Source: Owenia fusiformis
Taxonomy: Eukaryota > Annelida > Polychaeta > Sabellida > Oweniidae
Direction: 5' to 3'
Length of the DNA stretch: 64,000 nt
Assembly (NCBI GenBank): GCA_903813345.2
Contig: CAIIXF020000005.1
Location: forward strand, 2,792,001-2,856,000
A program made the translations under genes and the position numbers. The notes under the pieces were generated by a model. The model was not told where the DNA came from. It searched no databases and saw only the letters and a list, made by a program, of their open reading frames with translations. This document shows positions 15,201 to 24,384 of this stretch, piece by piece. The number at the start of each line of letters is the position of its first letter. Position 1 is the first letter of the stretch.

Positions 15201-15830
15201 TTTTATGAGCATTACAATATATTCTCACTTTGGAGACCTTCTCATTTGCCACTGATCTGAGATTGAGTGGACACCCAATTCCCCTGATATGACCCCACCA
15301 GATATTTACATCATGGGGTACTTAAAAGACCATGTGTATATGAGATAAACATTCCCAAACCACAGCTGACTTAAAGAGAGAAATTACAAGGAAGATCAGG
15401 ACCATAACTCAATGTATAAGGGTAAGCAACAACTTGCCCGTAGAATTCAAGTTTGCCTGCAAAGGAGTGGACGTCATATGGAACATATATTGTAACGCTC
15501 ATAAAATTCGACCCACTTCGCATTATGTCTAAGGACAGGTTATGCAACGTAAGGTGGGTGTCATTTTTTGTGTCACTCTGTAAAACACTTTGAAATCTTA
15601 TGCTTTCAGAGTTGCAGAACTGGACTCTCTACACAACTTACAATTTATTTTCTCAACATATATGTCTAGTATGCGGCTCATTCCAATGTCCATATTGTCC
15701 ATATTACAACTCTGGTGACGTCATCCAAAAACCTATTACAAAATTTATTTTAATTCTCGTATCACCTTGGACAATTTATATATTCTCTCAAATCATTACC
15801 TCGAAGATAGAACAATTTTTGAACACTTGA
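1..15830 (+). CDS. Mcr-like: Gene A: Mcr-like thioester-less alpha-2-macroglobulin family protein, 5'-truncated by the window edge
   Basis: Twenty-eight exons join into one open frame of 4005 nt (1334 residues plus stop). The window opens inside the exon matching coding exon 7 of gene B, so signal peptide, MG1 and MG2 lie upstream. Every junction is GT..AG and phase-consistent. Recognisable in order are MG-type beta domains, an LDLa module, MG7/CUB, a thioester-type helical domain without its Cys-Gln pair, the A2M receptor-binding domain, and a Cys-rich hydrophobic tail. LDLa plus lost thioester is the architecture of Drosophila Mcr, a secreted or junctional protein tied to septate junctions and phagocytosis; that role here is inference. 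It could instead be another TEP/CD109-like branch. No internal stop was seen in any exon. Introns carry a foldback, a LINE and a mariner remnant. Exon coordinates are in the block entries below. Confidence 0.93.
152..255. repeat. Dispersed repeat copy 1 (partner at 53394-53495)
   Basis: This stretch in the first intron of gene A matches 53394-53495 closely over about 104 bp. Both contain GGAAAGGGGACCATAATCCC followed by a second AGGGGACCATAATTTCTTT and end at CACCGGG. An inverted piece of the same motif (AAATTATGGTCC) lies just upstream at about 110-121, suggesting a short foldback element. No coding potential was seen. Confidence 0.7.
3419..3532 (+). CDS. Mcr-like: Gene A LDL-receptor class A exon
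   Basis: This single phase-1 exon encodes one LDLa repeat with six cysteines. It contains the acidic calcium box DCNDGADESG, matching the LDLa consensus D-C-x-D-G-x-D-E. The last cysteine codon is split across the 3' junction to exon 3667-3790. The module sits between the MG6 segments, where A2M proteins carry the protease bait and C3-like proteins the anaphylatoxin; Drosophila Mcr also has an LDLa there. LDLa domains bind calcium and mediate extracellular protein contacts. At the DNA level it is much closer to its gene B counterpart (36581-36694) than the flanking exons are. Confidence 0.93.
3667..5467 (+). CDS. Mcr-like: Gene A exons for MG6 end, MG7 and CUB
   Basis: Exons: 3667-3790, 4002-4119, 4276-4389, 4527-4649, 4917-5045, 5296-5467. 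The first ends in SWMWHTDYTK and leads into ALSALSVSRDNGLGVV, equivalent to the A2M 'W..SAFCLS..LGLGI' region that opens MG7. Next come the 'KGEQIGIQLWLSSF' strand, the CUB strands, and 'PERFILPEQRHHLYVPG', equivalent to the 'PPNVVPGSERAYV' linker before the thioester domain. The 3667 and 4527 exons are 6 and 9 nt longer than in gene B, so the frame is kept. Confidence 0.92.
5622..5932. mobile_element. Foldback MITE-like element in gene A intron
   Basis: Two arms of about 105 bp are imperfect inverted copies: the left arm carries CTATTGAAAATGGATTC..GGAGTTCTTCTGAGA, the right arm TCTCAGAAGAACTCG..TATTTTCAATAG. The spacer is about 80 bp and there is no ORF. It sits between the exons at 5296 and 6153. 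Ends and target duplication are not clear, so it cannot be assigned to a superfamily. Confidence 0.6.
6153..8652 (+). CDS. Mcr-like: Gene A exons for the thioester-type domain (motif lost)
   Basis: Exons: 6153-6341, 6613-6688, 6786-7059, 7208-7382, 7945-8186, 8491-8652. The reading LPAGTVESYFFEFSQNLWYL aligns with the A2M/C3 pattern '[20 protein letters not shown]'. The Cys and Gln that form the thioester are Thr and Ser, so no covalent target binding is possible. The helical alpha/alpha toroid is otherwise kept: 'GCWKE' for 'GCF..', 'EDYWNITLTAYVVIAL' for 'DEVTLTAYVTIAL', 'TAYALMSYV' and 'IMYWIQSRRQTNGGWSGT' for 'VRWLTKQRNSQGGFSST'. The last exon ends the domain and starts the CUB return strand. 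Confidence 0.94.
7501..7543 (+). other. Candidate cassette exon in gene A intron, conserved in gene B
   Basis: After the acceptor CTATTGGTAG, entered in the same phase as the preceding exon (phase 1), the sequence reads GRIVASLLYQRRDVW and is followed by a possible GTTAGC donor. Gene B has GHIAVA..FYQPRGVW at 44648-44705 in the same phase and the equivalent intron. Both putative exons have lengths of 1 modulo 3, so inclusion would shift the frame. It could be an alternative or poison exon, or a decayed one. Confidence 0.3.
8778..11469 (+). CDS. Mcr-like: Gene A exons for CUB return and A2M receptor-binding domain
   Basis: Exons: 8778-8840, 9136-9284, 9586-9754, 11364-11469. 'GSVKVTARGNGLAMLQ' equals the A2M 'YSVKVTGEGCVYLQ' strand. 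'RHFDLTINLQW' opens the receptor-binding domain, 'SMLAFFQIDLPTGYVV' equals 'SMAIVDVKMLSGF', and 'LEIFVDKIGTDWLCTKVRAD' equals 'VLIYLDKVSNQTLCLSFTV'. 'ALVAEYYEP' matches 'VKVYDYYEP'. The 9284 exon uses a GTCGGT donor. The intron 9755-11363 contains the 1038-bp foldback 9962-10999. Confidence 0.92.
9962..10999. mobile_element. 1038-bp foldback element with CAC..GTG ends and ~400-bp arms
   Basis: It begins CACGCCCGGTGATCGTG and ends CACGATCACCGGGCGTG, with arms of roughly 400 bp reading as imperfect inverted copies. The perfect 5-bp direct repeat CCAAT flanks it (9957-9961 and 11000-11004). The arms contain G-runs on the left (GGGACGGAGGGGG at 10350-10390) and C-runs on the right (10569-10604). 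There is no transposase. A second copy occupies 41526-42448 in gene B. CAC termini with 5-bp duplications recall Transib, but the ends do not match its heptamer well. Confidence 0.82.
11500..14869 (+). mobile_element. CR1/jockey-like LINE in gene A last intron
   Basis: The element starts within about 60 bp of the splice donor at 11470 and ends in a simple AATAA/AAT tail (14835-14869), as CR1/L2-type LINEs do. Only the endonuclease/reverse-transcriptase ORF is present; there is no ORF1, so it is probably 5'-truncated. The exact 5' end and any target duplication could not be fixed. It lies in the sense orientation of gene A. Confidence 0.88.
11735..14653 (+). CDS. LINE ORF2: APE-type endonuclease plus reverse transcriptase
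   Basis: The frame is open from 11465; counting 1040 codons from 11531, the first ATG is codon 69 (11735). An apurinic-type endonuclease spans about codons 92-310: HCNIRSL at 96-102, SETWL with the catalytic Glu at 127, AGDFNID at 234-240, SDHF at 301-304. The reverse transcriptase spans about 585-850, with TNYRPISVLPVFSKILEK, GLFIDFSKAFDTIDH near 674-688, CGIPQGSILGPLFF, and the catalytic FADD at 765-768. A C-terminal region resembling other CR1/jockey elements follows ('YGNVIWGE', 'HNTRN'). No stop or frameshift interrupts it, so it is young or recently active. It copies LINE RNA into genomic DNA by target-primed reverse transcription. Confidence 0.9.
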   Translation: MAKNEYVTLSDFNNNLNSKNNIDMSILHCNIRSLPSNHWKLSNLLASIDKNISVIALSETWLYKDQEDNFSDFVNYRGFFNSRTTRGGGVGLLIHKSLNIKERTDLKFNNINCDVITIEVIVEKGKNILITCVYKPPNVDLEEFNNDLDVYLSLISRENNKLSYIAGDFNIDLFKSVEHENTENFYNIMSSYNLIPVIYKATRVTSTTATLIDNIFTNDSKVDLCGIIYNDISDHFPIFAVSNKPVNKTTFMKRSIRKYTDESILRFKEILSNESWIDITNFNDANESYNKFEEKLSEFYDECFPLKQITIKLYNNNQKPWITSAILKSIRYKSKLYKKYLRNPTDQNKKQYKTYANQLKSTIKLSEKQYYNNKFKLNQGNIKANWQIINEILQRKNKNNNIPDFFIQNNVKITNKQDIANQFNNFFVKVGEKLAAKIPKSDKKPLDFMQTLGQQASSIFLDPVDVNELQKIISNLKPSAAGHDDFKPFIMKECGFVLYQPLMHIFNLSISNGVFPDQLKIAKVVPIYKKDDKHFFTNYRPISVLPVFSKILEKIMHKRITKFIDIIDILYTNQFGFREKRSTFMGVLTFIEKIRKSIDDGEFTIGLFIDFSKAFDTIDHNILFDKLQYYGIRGVALDWIKSYFKNRFQQTLYKETISNRELITCGIPQGSILGPLFFILYINDIYLSSPTLFFVLFADDTNLLIKGKNLHDLTETLNTELKHIEEWLVTNKLSLNANKTKYIIFSSRQKRFNANNIKIYLNDKQLEQVDHINFLGITIDNHLNWKRHIASVNAKISRTIGILYRVKQLLNISGFMSIYYSLIYSHLIYGNVIWGETCSSLNSLYLVQKKFTRIATNSDYRAHSLPLFKQLNLLNIFDIHKQQKCLFMYKWINKLDNYQKIFPNFFKMVQARHDHNTRNKDSYDKPKVRTNYGISMLTFTAPTIWNQLPNKIKSSRSVPIMKRELKKYFVNN
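15088..15580. mobile_element. Internally deleted mariner/Tc1-like element
   Basis: Flanked by TA on both sides. Terminal inverted repeats begin CTGGGTGACGCAAAAAATGA (left) and CAGAGTGACACAAAAAATGA (right, reverse complement), and match over about 40 bp. Inside, the plus strand at about 15262-15345 reads WTPNSPDMTPPDIYIMGYLK, the mariner/Tc1 transposase 'W.P.SPDL.P.DF.LWGYLK' signature around the catalytic Asp. Only this piece of transposase survives, so it is a dead deletion derivative. Confidence 0.82.
15610..15830 (+). CDS. Mcr-like: Gene A terminal exon: cysteine cluster and hydrophobic tail
   Basis: The exon follows the acceptor TGCTTTCAG and continues the phase-1 frame. It encodes a compact cluster C-x2-C-x4-C-x2-C (ICLVCGSFQCPYCPYY), shared exactly with gene B. 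The tail then differs from gene B: it is dominated by Ile/Leu/Phe/Trp around PITKFILILVSPWTIYIF and ends ITSKIEQFLNT before the TGA. This could be a membrane segment; the polar end makes a GPI signal less likely than in gene B. The exon is 4.1 kb from the previous one because a LINE and a mariner-like element occupy the intron. An AATAAA at about 16346 could be its polyadenylation signal. Confidence 0.88.
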
Positions 15831-17630
15831 AGGTGATGAAAGGAGTACTGTACATAATATTTTTTTATTTTAGTTAAACTATTGTGATTAATTATACACA
15901 ATATGTTTTTTTATTCAATTTTTTTATTTTTTTATTACATTGTGTTTTGTTCATGCAACCGCATTGTTAGTAACAGTTCATTTGTATATATCGCTTTATC
16001 AAACACCATATTCATCAATTCGAGTGAAATTGAGTACCGCAACTCCCTTGCTTATGTTCAGCGACAATTACACATTCTCTAAGGCATTTCGGCCTAACAG
16101 TGGTGACTTAAACATAAACGGGGATGCAACGGGAAGTAATTGGTTTCACCGAAAATAGTTATGGATCATGCACGTTATTATTACATAAATTCTTTTTTTG
16201 ATGCTTGCTGTATCATCGCCGTGTCATTCTAGATGACAATCGTATATCCAGGCTATAAACAATCAATAGTTTTCATATTTCGGTAAATGTTGGTTAACCT
16301 TGATTATAACATTCCGCATTTATTTGACTTGAGCATGTACATATTTTCTAAATAAACAATATGCATATACGTTATAAACGTTTTTGTTTGCTTTGTGTAC
16401 CGAGTGTCGATTGCATTTTGCAACTGATAATTAGATACAAATGTATAACTGGCGCTTGTAACAGTTACAGCTGGGCAAAGTAAAGTTTAGTCTTCTATAG
16501 TTTTACTTGTTAAAATACAAAGTAAAACAAAAGTCTTCATAGAAAATTAGAATTTCTTAAAGTTAAACAAATTCCAGGGTATCCATGGACACAACATGTT
16601 ATCAAATTTACGTCATAACTCAATAGTGTAACACACGTCATAAGTGACATACACAAATTTCATGTGACGTTATAAAACACGTGATTGGAAACACAAACCA
16701 TAATAAACAGAAGTTCTGAAAAGCGAAATCAAAGGAGGGGATGAAATTCGACGAATTCGAGAACTTGGGATGATCAAAGGCATTAACATGCAAAATGTCA
16801 CCACTCGCCATGCTACAGACGCCGACCGCCGAATACCGTCCACAGAAAAGAAGTTGGAAACTTGTCATCATAACGAATGGGATCAAATAATGGCAACCGC
16901 TCTATATCCACTGAGCTTGTACTGTCGATCATCGTGAAAAACATTACATATTACACGCAGCCTAACTGTTCGATATCTTACAAGTCTTAGCTTTGTCTAG
17001 TATTCGCATGGACGAATGAGCACCTAGTTGAAATATTTGGATAGCACCTTTCGGAAGAATGGCTTGGTATGATGACAAAAATTGATGATAATTATGTAAC
17101 GTGCTGATTACAATGCGGTAAACACGATGTTCGTACGCTTATCCCTATCCGTATGTTTGCAACTGACCTCCCTTACAAACAAACGGATAGGGATAGGTAT
17201 ACGTACATTTTAACGCTAATCTTAACCTCCCTAATATATGTCATATTCCGAACACCTATGATGGGACAGCGTGTGATCTGGAACACAGGTAGGCAAATTC
17301 TCAGATTAAGGCTCTTCATCTGTAAAATATTAGGTTATAATAAACTCACAAGATGCAAAATAATGATATAGGGCTGCCAAAAAAGTTGGAGATGAATGGA
17401 TAGGTGGGTATGAACGTAAAACCTAAAACTTGCTTTTGTCAATTTTGAGGATAGGTTGATTATTACGAATTTTGGAGAATCGGTTGACAACTTTAGACAG
17501 GTTATAATATTGGAATACATCAGCGCACTGTAGCCGTAGGTGAATAAGTTAGACCTAATTGGAAAGGCAGTGACAAACCATATAAAACAGCAATGCAGCT
17601 ACTTATAAGTATTTTGCTATTTTACAATAT
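15831..17630. other. Intergenic spacer after gene A
   Basis: AT-rich sequence with T-runs (15860-15935), a possible polyadenylation signal near 16346, and a short hairpin at about 17132-17206 whose arms carry TTATCCCTATCCGTATG and its near inverse. Short open frames here show no family resemblance or codon pattern. I see no gene. Confidence 0.5.
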
Positions 17631-18138
17631 CACTGGTGATCCACTCGATTACGCTGATTTCTGTAACAAAATGTCGGAGCGTCGAAGGTACGGATATTTT
17701 CTTTTTCATAATTTCACGCATTGTAAGCAGAATTCGCACGACATTTTTATCACAAACGTGTATCAGTATCATATGTTTTCGAAAATATACATGTTTGCGA
17801 AACAATATATAGCTCAGAAGACAACAGAATCGTCGATTTAATTCATTACTTAAGGTATAGAAACGGTTTGGGTTAAAAGTGCAGATCTTAACTGTTTTTC
17901 GAAATACCGTTTCTGTAACTTAAGTGAGGAATTAATTCGACGATTCTGTTGTCTTCTGAACTTTTTGTTCGCAAATATGGACATTTTCTTAAACATATGA
18001 TACTGTACGTTTGTGATAAAAATGTCGTGGGAATTCTGCCTACAACGTGTGAAATAAGGAAAAAAGTAAAATCGTACCTTCGACGTACCGACATTTTGTT
18101 ACCTAAACGAACCAGCGTAATTGAGGGGATCACCAGTG
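17631..18138. mobile_element. 508-bp foldback element with CACTGGTGATC ends
   Basis: The left end is CACTGGTGATCCACTCGATT, the right end AATTGAGGGGATCACCAGTG. Arms of about 225 bp are imperfect inverted copies with a short spacer near 17856-17905. The flanking 5-bp repeats are AATAT and AACAT (one mismatch). CAC and the GGTGATC core are shared with the foldbacks at 9962 and 41526, suggesting one transposase family. Apparent open frames on both strands are mirror images of the palindrome, not genes. Confidence 0.8.
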
Positions 18139-18959
18139 AACATAAGCAAAACAAACATTGCAGTATCCTCAGTAACCGACTATGAGCATCTAACGATGTG
18201 ACGTCATGGCCAATGTATCATGTGTGTAAGAACGTCATAAGAGAGTTATGTGTTTACGTATCGATCGCGTGCTTGGAAACACACGTTTCCATAATAAGCA
18301 CTGCACTTGTTCAAGAAGAAAATCAAAACAAAAAGGATAAAAGGGTAAGAGCTTTACAAAAAGCTAAAACCAAACTGAAAAAAGGGAAATTAAAAATGGT
18401 TATCTGATCTCCGCCCTGTTGATCAGACTGGTGTGATCATACAAAGGTAAGATATCTCTATACTTTAACTAAAGTTTGGCCTCGTCATGGCGAGCAACGA
18501 ATGTACATTTTGTGGGCTAAATACATGCATTTTGTAACTAAAATATAGGCTAGGAGTTATCAGGTTCGACGACAACTATTTTTAATTTGTGCGCAAATTA
18601 TAGCCTTACATGGATGAGTGGTCATGGAACTTGATGTGCTAATGCAAAAAGTCCAGAAATTTTGTTTCTACAATACTAATTCTCAGATTTTGACACATTT
18701 CCCAACATATATGGGTGTCAAGATTCAACTAGCCGAAGATTGGTGAAATAATATCTTCATCATTTTTGTTTTGACGAAATTCCCTTCATATGATGGGTCT
18801 ATTCAGGTAAGTTGTGAATCTAAGAAAAGAAGACAGTAAAAAACAAAAAACGTGACAAATTCACGTGTTATTGGTACTCTAGTTTTGAATCCGACGTGAA
18901 TAAGAGTGCCAGGTTCCATCGTAAATGGATTTCCTCAAGTTAGTTATAATGGAAAGTAG

Positions 18960-21800
18960 AAATAAGTAAAAACAACTGGCAAAATAGGCCACGTTATGCC
19001 TCAGTCACATTTGATCCATGGCAAACGTTAGTAATACGATGTAGATTTTCTATTTTGATTTTGTGAAGCTACGGCCGCCGTACGTCGCCAAAAGGCAACA
19101 TGTAACTGGAACTATAATTTTGCATGAGACGTGTACAAAAAGACTACAGCTTTGCCGGGTTCATTTATTCAGATGATTGAGTCTTATGTAAAAAGAATTA
19201 AGTAGGAAAGTGGCAAAACAGGCCACGTAACTAGTTCTCTTATTAGAGATTTTAAGCTTGTAATGTTTTTCACAATCTATACGGGAACGGAAATATTTAA
19301 ACGATGCACTTGTATGGGCGATTGGCCATACGTATAGGTTGGCGTTTCGATTTTATATGCAAGCTTAAACTCCCGGATATGTATCAGACGTAATTAAGAA
19401 GCCTACGCCAGGTTCTTACTGACGGATCTATCTAAATTAGTTTAGACTCATGAAAAGAAGAAAGATGTAAGAAACTGGCAAAACAGGCCACGTAACTGGT
19501 ACTCGTATTATGTATCAGACGTGAATAAGAATCCTTCGCCAGGTTATTACTTAGACAGATCTATCTAAATTAGTTAAGACTCATGAAAAGAAGGATGTAA
19601 GAAACTGGCAAAACAGGCCACGTAACTGGTACTCTTATTATGTATCAGACGTGAATAAGAGGCCTACGCCAGGTTCTTACTTAAACGGATCTATATAAGT
19701 TATTTTAGTCTAATGAAAAGAGGAAGTCTAAGAAACTGGCAAAACAGGCCACGTAACTGGTGCTCGTATTATGTATCAGACGTGAATAAGAAGCCTACGC
19801 CAGGTTCTTACTTGTAAACAGATCTATTAATAAGTAATTTTAGTCCAGTGAAAAGAGGAAGAAATAATAAACTGGCAAAACAGGCCACGTAACTGGTACT
19901 CGTATTACATATCAGACGTGAATAAGAAGCCTACGCCAGGTTCTTATTTAAACGGATCTATCTAAGTTAGTTAAGTTTAATGGAAAAGAGGAAGGATAAG
20001 AAACTGGCAAAACAGGCCACGTAACTGGTACTCTTATTATGTATCAGACGTGAATAAGAAGCCTACGCCAGGTTCTTATTTAAACGGATCTATCTAAGTT
20101 AGTTAATTTTAATGGAAAAGAGGAAGGATAAGAAACTGGCAAAACAGGCCACGTAACTGGTTCTCTAATTGTATATCAGACGTGAATAAGAAGCCTACGC
20201 CAGGTTCTTACTTAAACGGATCTATATAAGTTATTTTAGTCTAATGAAAAGAGGAAGTCTAAGAAACTGGCAAAACAGGCCACGTAACTGGTACTCGTAT
20301 TATGTATCAGACGTGAATAAGAAGCCTACGCCAGGTTCTTACTTATAAACAGATCTATTAATAAGTAATTTTAGTCTAATGAAAAGAGGAAGAAATAATA
20401 AACTGGCAAAACAGGCCACGTAACTGGTACTCGTATTACATATCAGACGTGAATAAGAAGCCTACGCCAGGTTCTTATTTAAACGGATCTATCTAAGTTA
20501 GTTAAGTTTAATGGAAAAGAGGAAGGATAAGAAACTGGCAAAACAGGCCACGTAACTGGTACTCTTATTATGTATCAGACGTGAATAAGAAGCCTACGCC
20601 AGGTTCTTATTTAAACGGATCTATCTAAGTTAGTTAATTTTAATTGAAAAGAGGAAGGATAAGAAACTGGCAAAACAGGCCACGTAACTGGTTCTCTAAT
20701 TGTATATCAGACGTGAATAAGAAGCCTACGCCAGGTTCTTATTTAAACAGATCTATGTAAGTTAGTTTAGTCTAATGAAAAGAGGAAGGATAAAAAACTG
20801 GCAAAACAGGCCACGTAACTGGTACTCTTATTATGTATCAGACGTGAATAAGAAGCCTACGCCAGGTTCTTATTTAAACAGATCTATCTAAGTTAGTTTA
20901 GTTTAATGAAAAGAGGAAGGATAAGAAACTGGCAAAACAGGCCACGTAACTGGTACTCTTATTATGTATCAGACGTGAATAAGAAGCCTACGCCAGGTTC
21001 TTACTTAAACGGATCTATGTAAGTTAGTTTAGTCTAATGAAAAGAGGAAGGATAAGAAACTGGCAAAACAGGCCGCGTAACTGGTACCCTTATTATGTAT
21101 CAGACGTGAATAAGAAGCCTACGCCAGGTTCTTACATTTAAACAGATCTATCTAAGTTAGTTTAGTCTAATGAAAAGAGGAAGAATTAAGAAACTGGCAA
21201 AACAGGCCACGTAACTGGTACTCTTATTATGTATCAGACGTGAATAAGAAGCTTACGCCAGGTTCTTATTTAAACTGATCTATCTAAGTTAGTTTAGTCT
21301 AATGAAAAGAGGAAGGATAAGAAACTGGCAAAACAGGCCACGTAACTGGTACTCTTATTATGTATCAGACGTGAATAAGAAGCCTACGCCAGGTTCTTAT
21401 TTAAACGGATCTATTTAAGTTAGTTAAGTTTAATGGAAAAGAGGAAGGATAAGAAACTGGCAAAACAGGCCACGTAACTGGTTCTCTAATTGCAGGCCCG
21501 TAGCCAGGGGGGGGGTTCGCAGGGTTCGGACGAACCCCCCCTGGCCAAAAATTCTTTCAAAATCATGCAGTTTTTCACCATTTTGAGCACTTCTCAAGTG
21601 ATTTTAGCCATATTTGGGCCAAAATTGTCAAATGTGAACCCCCCTGGAAATTTTTGAAAAATGAACCCCCCCTTGGCAAATCCTGGCTACGGGCCTGAAT
21701 TGTATATCAGACGTGAATAAGAAGCCTACGCCAGGTTCTTACTTAAACAGATCTATCTAAGTTAGTTTAGTCTAATGAAAAGAGGAAGGATAAGAAACTG
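18960..21800. repeat. Satellite array, 131-136 bp monomers, partly higher-order
   Basis: The motif AACTGGCAAAACAGGCC recurs at 19473, 19603, 19734, 19870, 20002, 20134, 20265, 20401, 20533, 20665, 20796, 20927, 21058, 21192, 21323 and 21455, with diverged copies near 18976 and 19210 and a truncated last copy near 21798. Monomers also share ACGTGAATAAGAAGCCTACG and AACGGATCTATCTAAG. Spacings 131-136-132-132 repeat twice between 19603 and 20665, giving a 531-bp four-monomer period. Monomers at the left edge are the most diverged, as at the margins of unequal-crossover arrays. There are no CRISPR features: the repeats are long and there are no unique spacers. Confidence 0.95.
21493..21697. mobile_element. 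205-bp TIR element inserted in the satellite
   Basis: Perfect 16-bp terminal inverted repeats (CAGGCCCGTAGCCAGG and its complement) are flanked by the 5-bp duplication AATTG. Sibling monomers at about 20160-20175 and 20690-20705 show the empty site TCTCTAATTGTATATCAG, proving insertion and duplication length. The subterminal regions are G-run (left) and C-run (right). CAGG-type ends with a 5-bp duplication could be a hAT-like nonautonomous element. It has no coding capacity. Confidence 0.85.
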
Positions 21801-21802
21801 GC

Positions 21803-22850
21803 AAAACAGAATTTGGATCAAGTTTTGGCTTTTGGTCGATTCATATGTAAATGCACATTGCAACTTAAGTCGCTTCGCTCAAACGAATATTTTGAGATCA
21901 ATGTTTTCTTTCTTGCTCAAATTACTGTCCGTGTTTATACATTTTATAAACAAACTTTTTGATCAACGTCGGGAGCTATTTGAAAAGGAAAAAACTAGCT
22001 TGTATGATAGTCATATTGAAATGTTTCTTAGGCAATTTGTATTTAAACATTTTATAACTGATGTTGTGAGGAAGCCAAATGTTTTGTTGGATCTCAGAGC
22101 CTTGCTGTGCAAGCAATGAATACAAAAATTTCGTTCGTTTGTAACTATTTACCGAAAAAAAAGTGTTAACAGAAACAAGATTATGGTACAAAATGAACCC
22201 CTTTGTTTTGAGACTAATATTTAATGTGTCAAATGTATTTCAGCATAATAAGCTATTGAAGTTAAAACAACAAAAGAGTACATTCAGGGAATACAAATGT
22301 CTAATTTTAAAATTCACTTGTCAATATACCCATTAATATAACAAAATATGAACAATGAAGCAGAAAAAATCCATAGATGGCATCACTATTACTAAAAATT
22401 GTTTACATTTCAACTCTCAAAAATGGTTGTGAATTAGTTTTGAACCTTGACATTAATAATACTTGTATATACTGTATATTTAGTGATAGTAAGATCATTG
22501 AATTAGGTTTAACATACATGTAGTAATAGGTAATTAGCGACAGTTTGCAATTGTTGTTCAAGCAATTATATTTAGACAAACAATTAGACTTATTATCTTA
22601 ATTACATAGCCAATCATATTTTATCCATTTAAAGTTTGTATCTTGAGAGTTTGGAATTAAAACGACCGAGTTGGAAAACCATATTAGTGATCACTTTTCA
22701 AAACTTGAGTCAGAGTACTTTTACATCACATTCCGCCGAGGCGAGACACGTGACAATTTGGAACGACCGCTTCACCTATCGATAAGCTGTGGCGGTAAAT
22801 AAGACCGTATTAACACAAGGTCAGTGAAGAAGAACCTTGCATTTGGCTTA
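21803..22850. other. Spacer between satellite and gene B promoter region
   Basis: Unique AT-rich sequence. A 114-codon open frame begins inside the satellite and runs to 22119, but it has no recognisable motif and starts in repeat DNA. I see no supported gene or RNA. Confidence 0.4.
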
Positions 22851-22853
22851 TGA

Positions 22854-22934
22854 TATAAAGTTGCAAGTGCTTAGCGTGAATCCAATCCATATATATTCAC
22901 ACATGGAAAAGTGATACGACAGCAAACGATAATA
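22854..22934 (+). promoter_or_regulatory. Candidate TATA box and noncoding first exon of gene B
   Basis: TATAAAG stands at 22854-22860. A transcription start about 30 bp downstream would give a short exon ending at 22934 before a GTGAGT donor. The first coding exon of gene B is preceded by an acceptor (TTCATTGTAG, ending 24803) only 12 nt before its ATG, so an upstream noncoding exon must exist. This site is the nearest plausible one I found, but it is a prediction without transcript support. Confidence 0.3.
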
Positions 22935-23766
22935 GTGAGTAGAATATATTCAATCTACAAATGTTACATGTAACGTTAAAAGTTTTCGAAATATTGGAAA
23001 TGATTTTAAAGTTTTTTAATGCGCTCGATAACAATAGTTTGATAGTTATAACATATTGTGTAATTTTACCTTTCTTGCATTTGCTTTCAAAATTACATTT
23101 TAATTAGGGGCAAGCTGAACCCTTCTAACATAGACCATTGACACTCAGATCCGACTTTTGGCCCGGTGCATTAGTTTGATTATTTCCTTGCACAGGGAAA
23201 AATCTATCAAAATGTAAAATATTTGAAGCATTTTAGAAACCAAATGCCATTTTATAGATAAATAACTAGTTTTGATGTATAAAGTTATAGTATAGAAGTG
23301 TGTCTCGTGTATAAAGTTTTGGTTAAAGCCAATATTTCAAAAATCGCAACAAAAGACTTTTCCAAACAGATTAAACTGACATGTTTGTGTGCTTGCTTAT
23401 TTATTCGTTTGTTTGTTTGTTTGTTTGTGTTAACAAGCTTAAACTTCTCCACAATCATCCAAACCGTTAGCAAAATGTTACAACACATATTATGTAATGA
23501 ACGGATTTTTTTAAATCTCGATTTGACTCGTGTTGTCTAATCAAAATACATGTAGCCAACACGTGTACGTATTACCAAACTAAGCTTTCGAGCGAAGTCA
23601 ATGTTCTCTCGGTGTTTCAGAATTGCACATAATAGGATAACGTTTAACAATTCACTATTGTATCAAGTGTTTTTAAGGGGTTAGGAAACATGTCTGCGAA
23701 ATAGAATGTAACTACTAGTATGTTATTTCAGCAATATTATGAGCTATTTAATTATTTCGGACACTA

Positions 23767-24384
23767 CAGGGTAGGCCAATAAAAATTGGAACATTTTTCT
23801 ATTTATTCAAGTGCCTTTAATATTGCATCTTAATCAACAAAAATTCAGATAATGGTAAAATGATTATTTGTAAAAATGTTAAAGACAAATATTCAAATCA
23901 TTTTTGGCTTGTCATGGTCAAGATCTGTATGCTAAAAGCTTCCAATTTTTTCTGCTTGAGACATCACTGCTGAAAATACAGTATCTTTCATACCATACAA
24001 TGTGTTCCCTTCAAATGGTCTCAACACAATTTCAATCAATTAAAACATATGTCGTTATCTAGGAGAAGCAAGCCATGTCTTCCTTGAATAACTTATCTTA
24101 CCTAACCTCATATTTTTTCAAAACTAGCCCAATATGTCTCAAAACCTATCATTTAAGCCATGTATGACTGATAAATACAGCTCAGAGTAATTAATTGTTC
24201 AGGTGGGTGGAGGACATGTTCAGGAAACCCTTGCATTGAGTAAGTAAATGTTGAGCTTGTATATTTATAATTCACATCAGCTGTTAACAATGCATTGTTC
24301 TTACCAAAGTATTGAAGATAACACATGACTAACAGAAAAGTGACAATGGATGGAAAAATGTTCCAATATTTTTGGCCCGACCTG
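23767..24384. mobile_element. TA-flanked mariner-type nonautonomous element (618 bp)
   Basis: TA dinucleotides flank inverted ends beginning CAGGGTAGGCCAATAAAAAT (left) and CAGGTCGGGCCAAAAATATT (right, complement), which continue through GGAACATTTTTC. No transposase remnant was recognised. It lies in the presumed 5' UTR intron of gene B. Confidence 0.75.

Noticed and set aside
17593-18185. Facing open frames on both strands
   Set aside because: They are mirror translations of the two arms of the 508-bp foldback element.
18960-21800. Regular repeats suggestive of a CRISPR array
   Set aside because: Monomers are 131-136 bp with no unique spacers, in intron-rich animal DNA: this is a satellite.
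21775-22119. 114-codon plus-strand frame
   Set aside because: It starts in the satellite monomer, shows no motif and has no splice or neighbour support.
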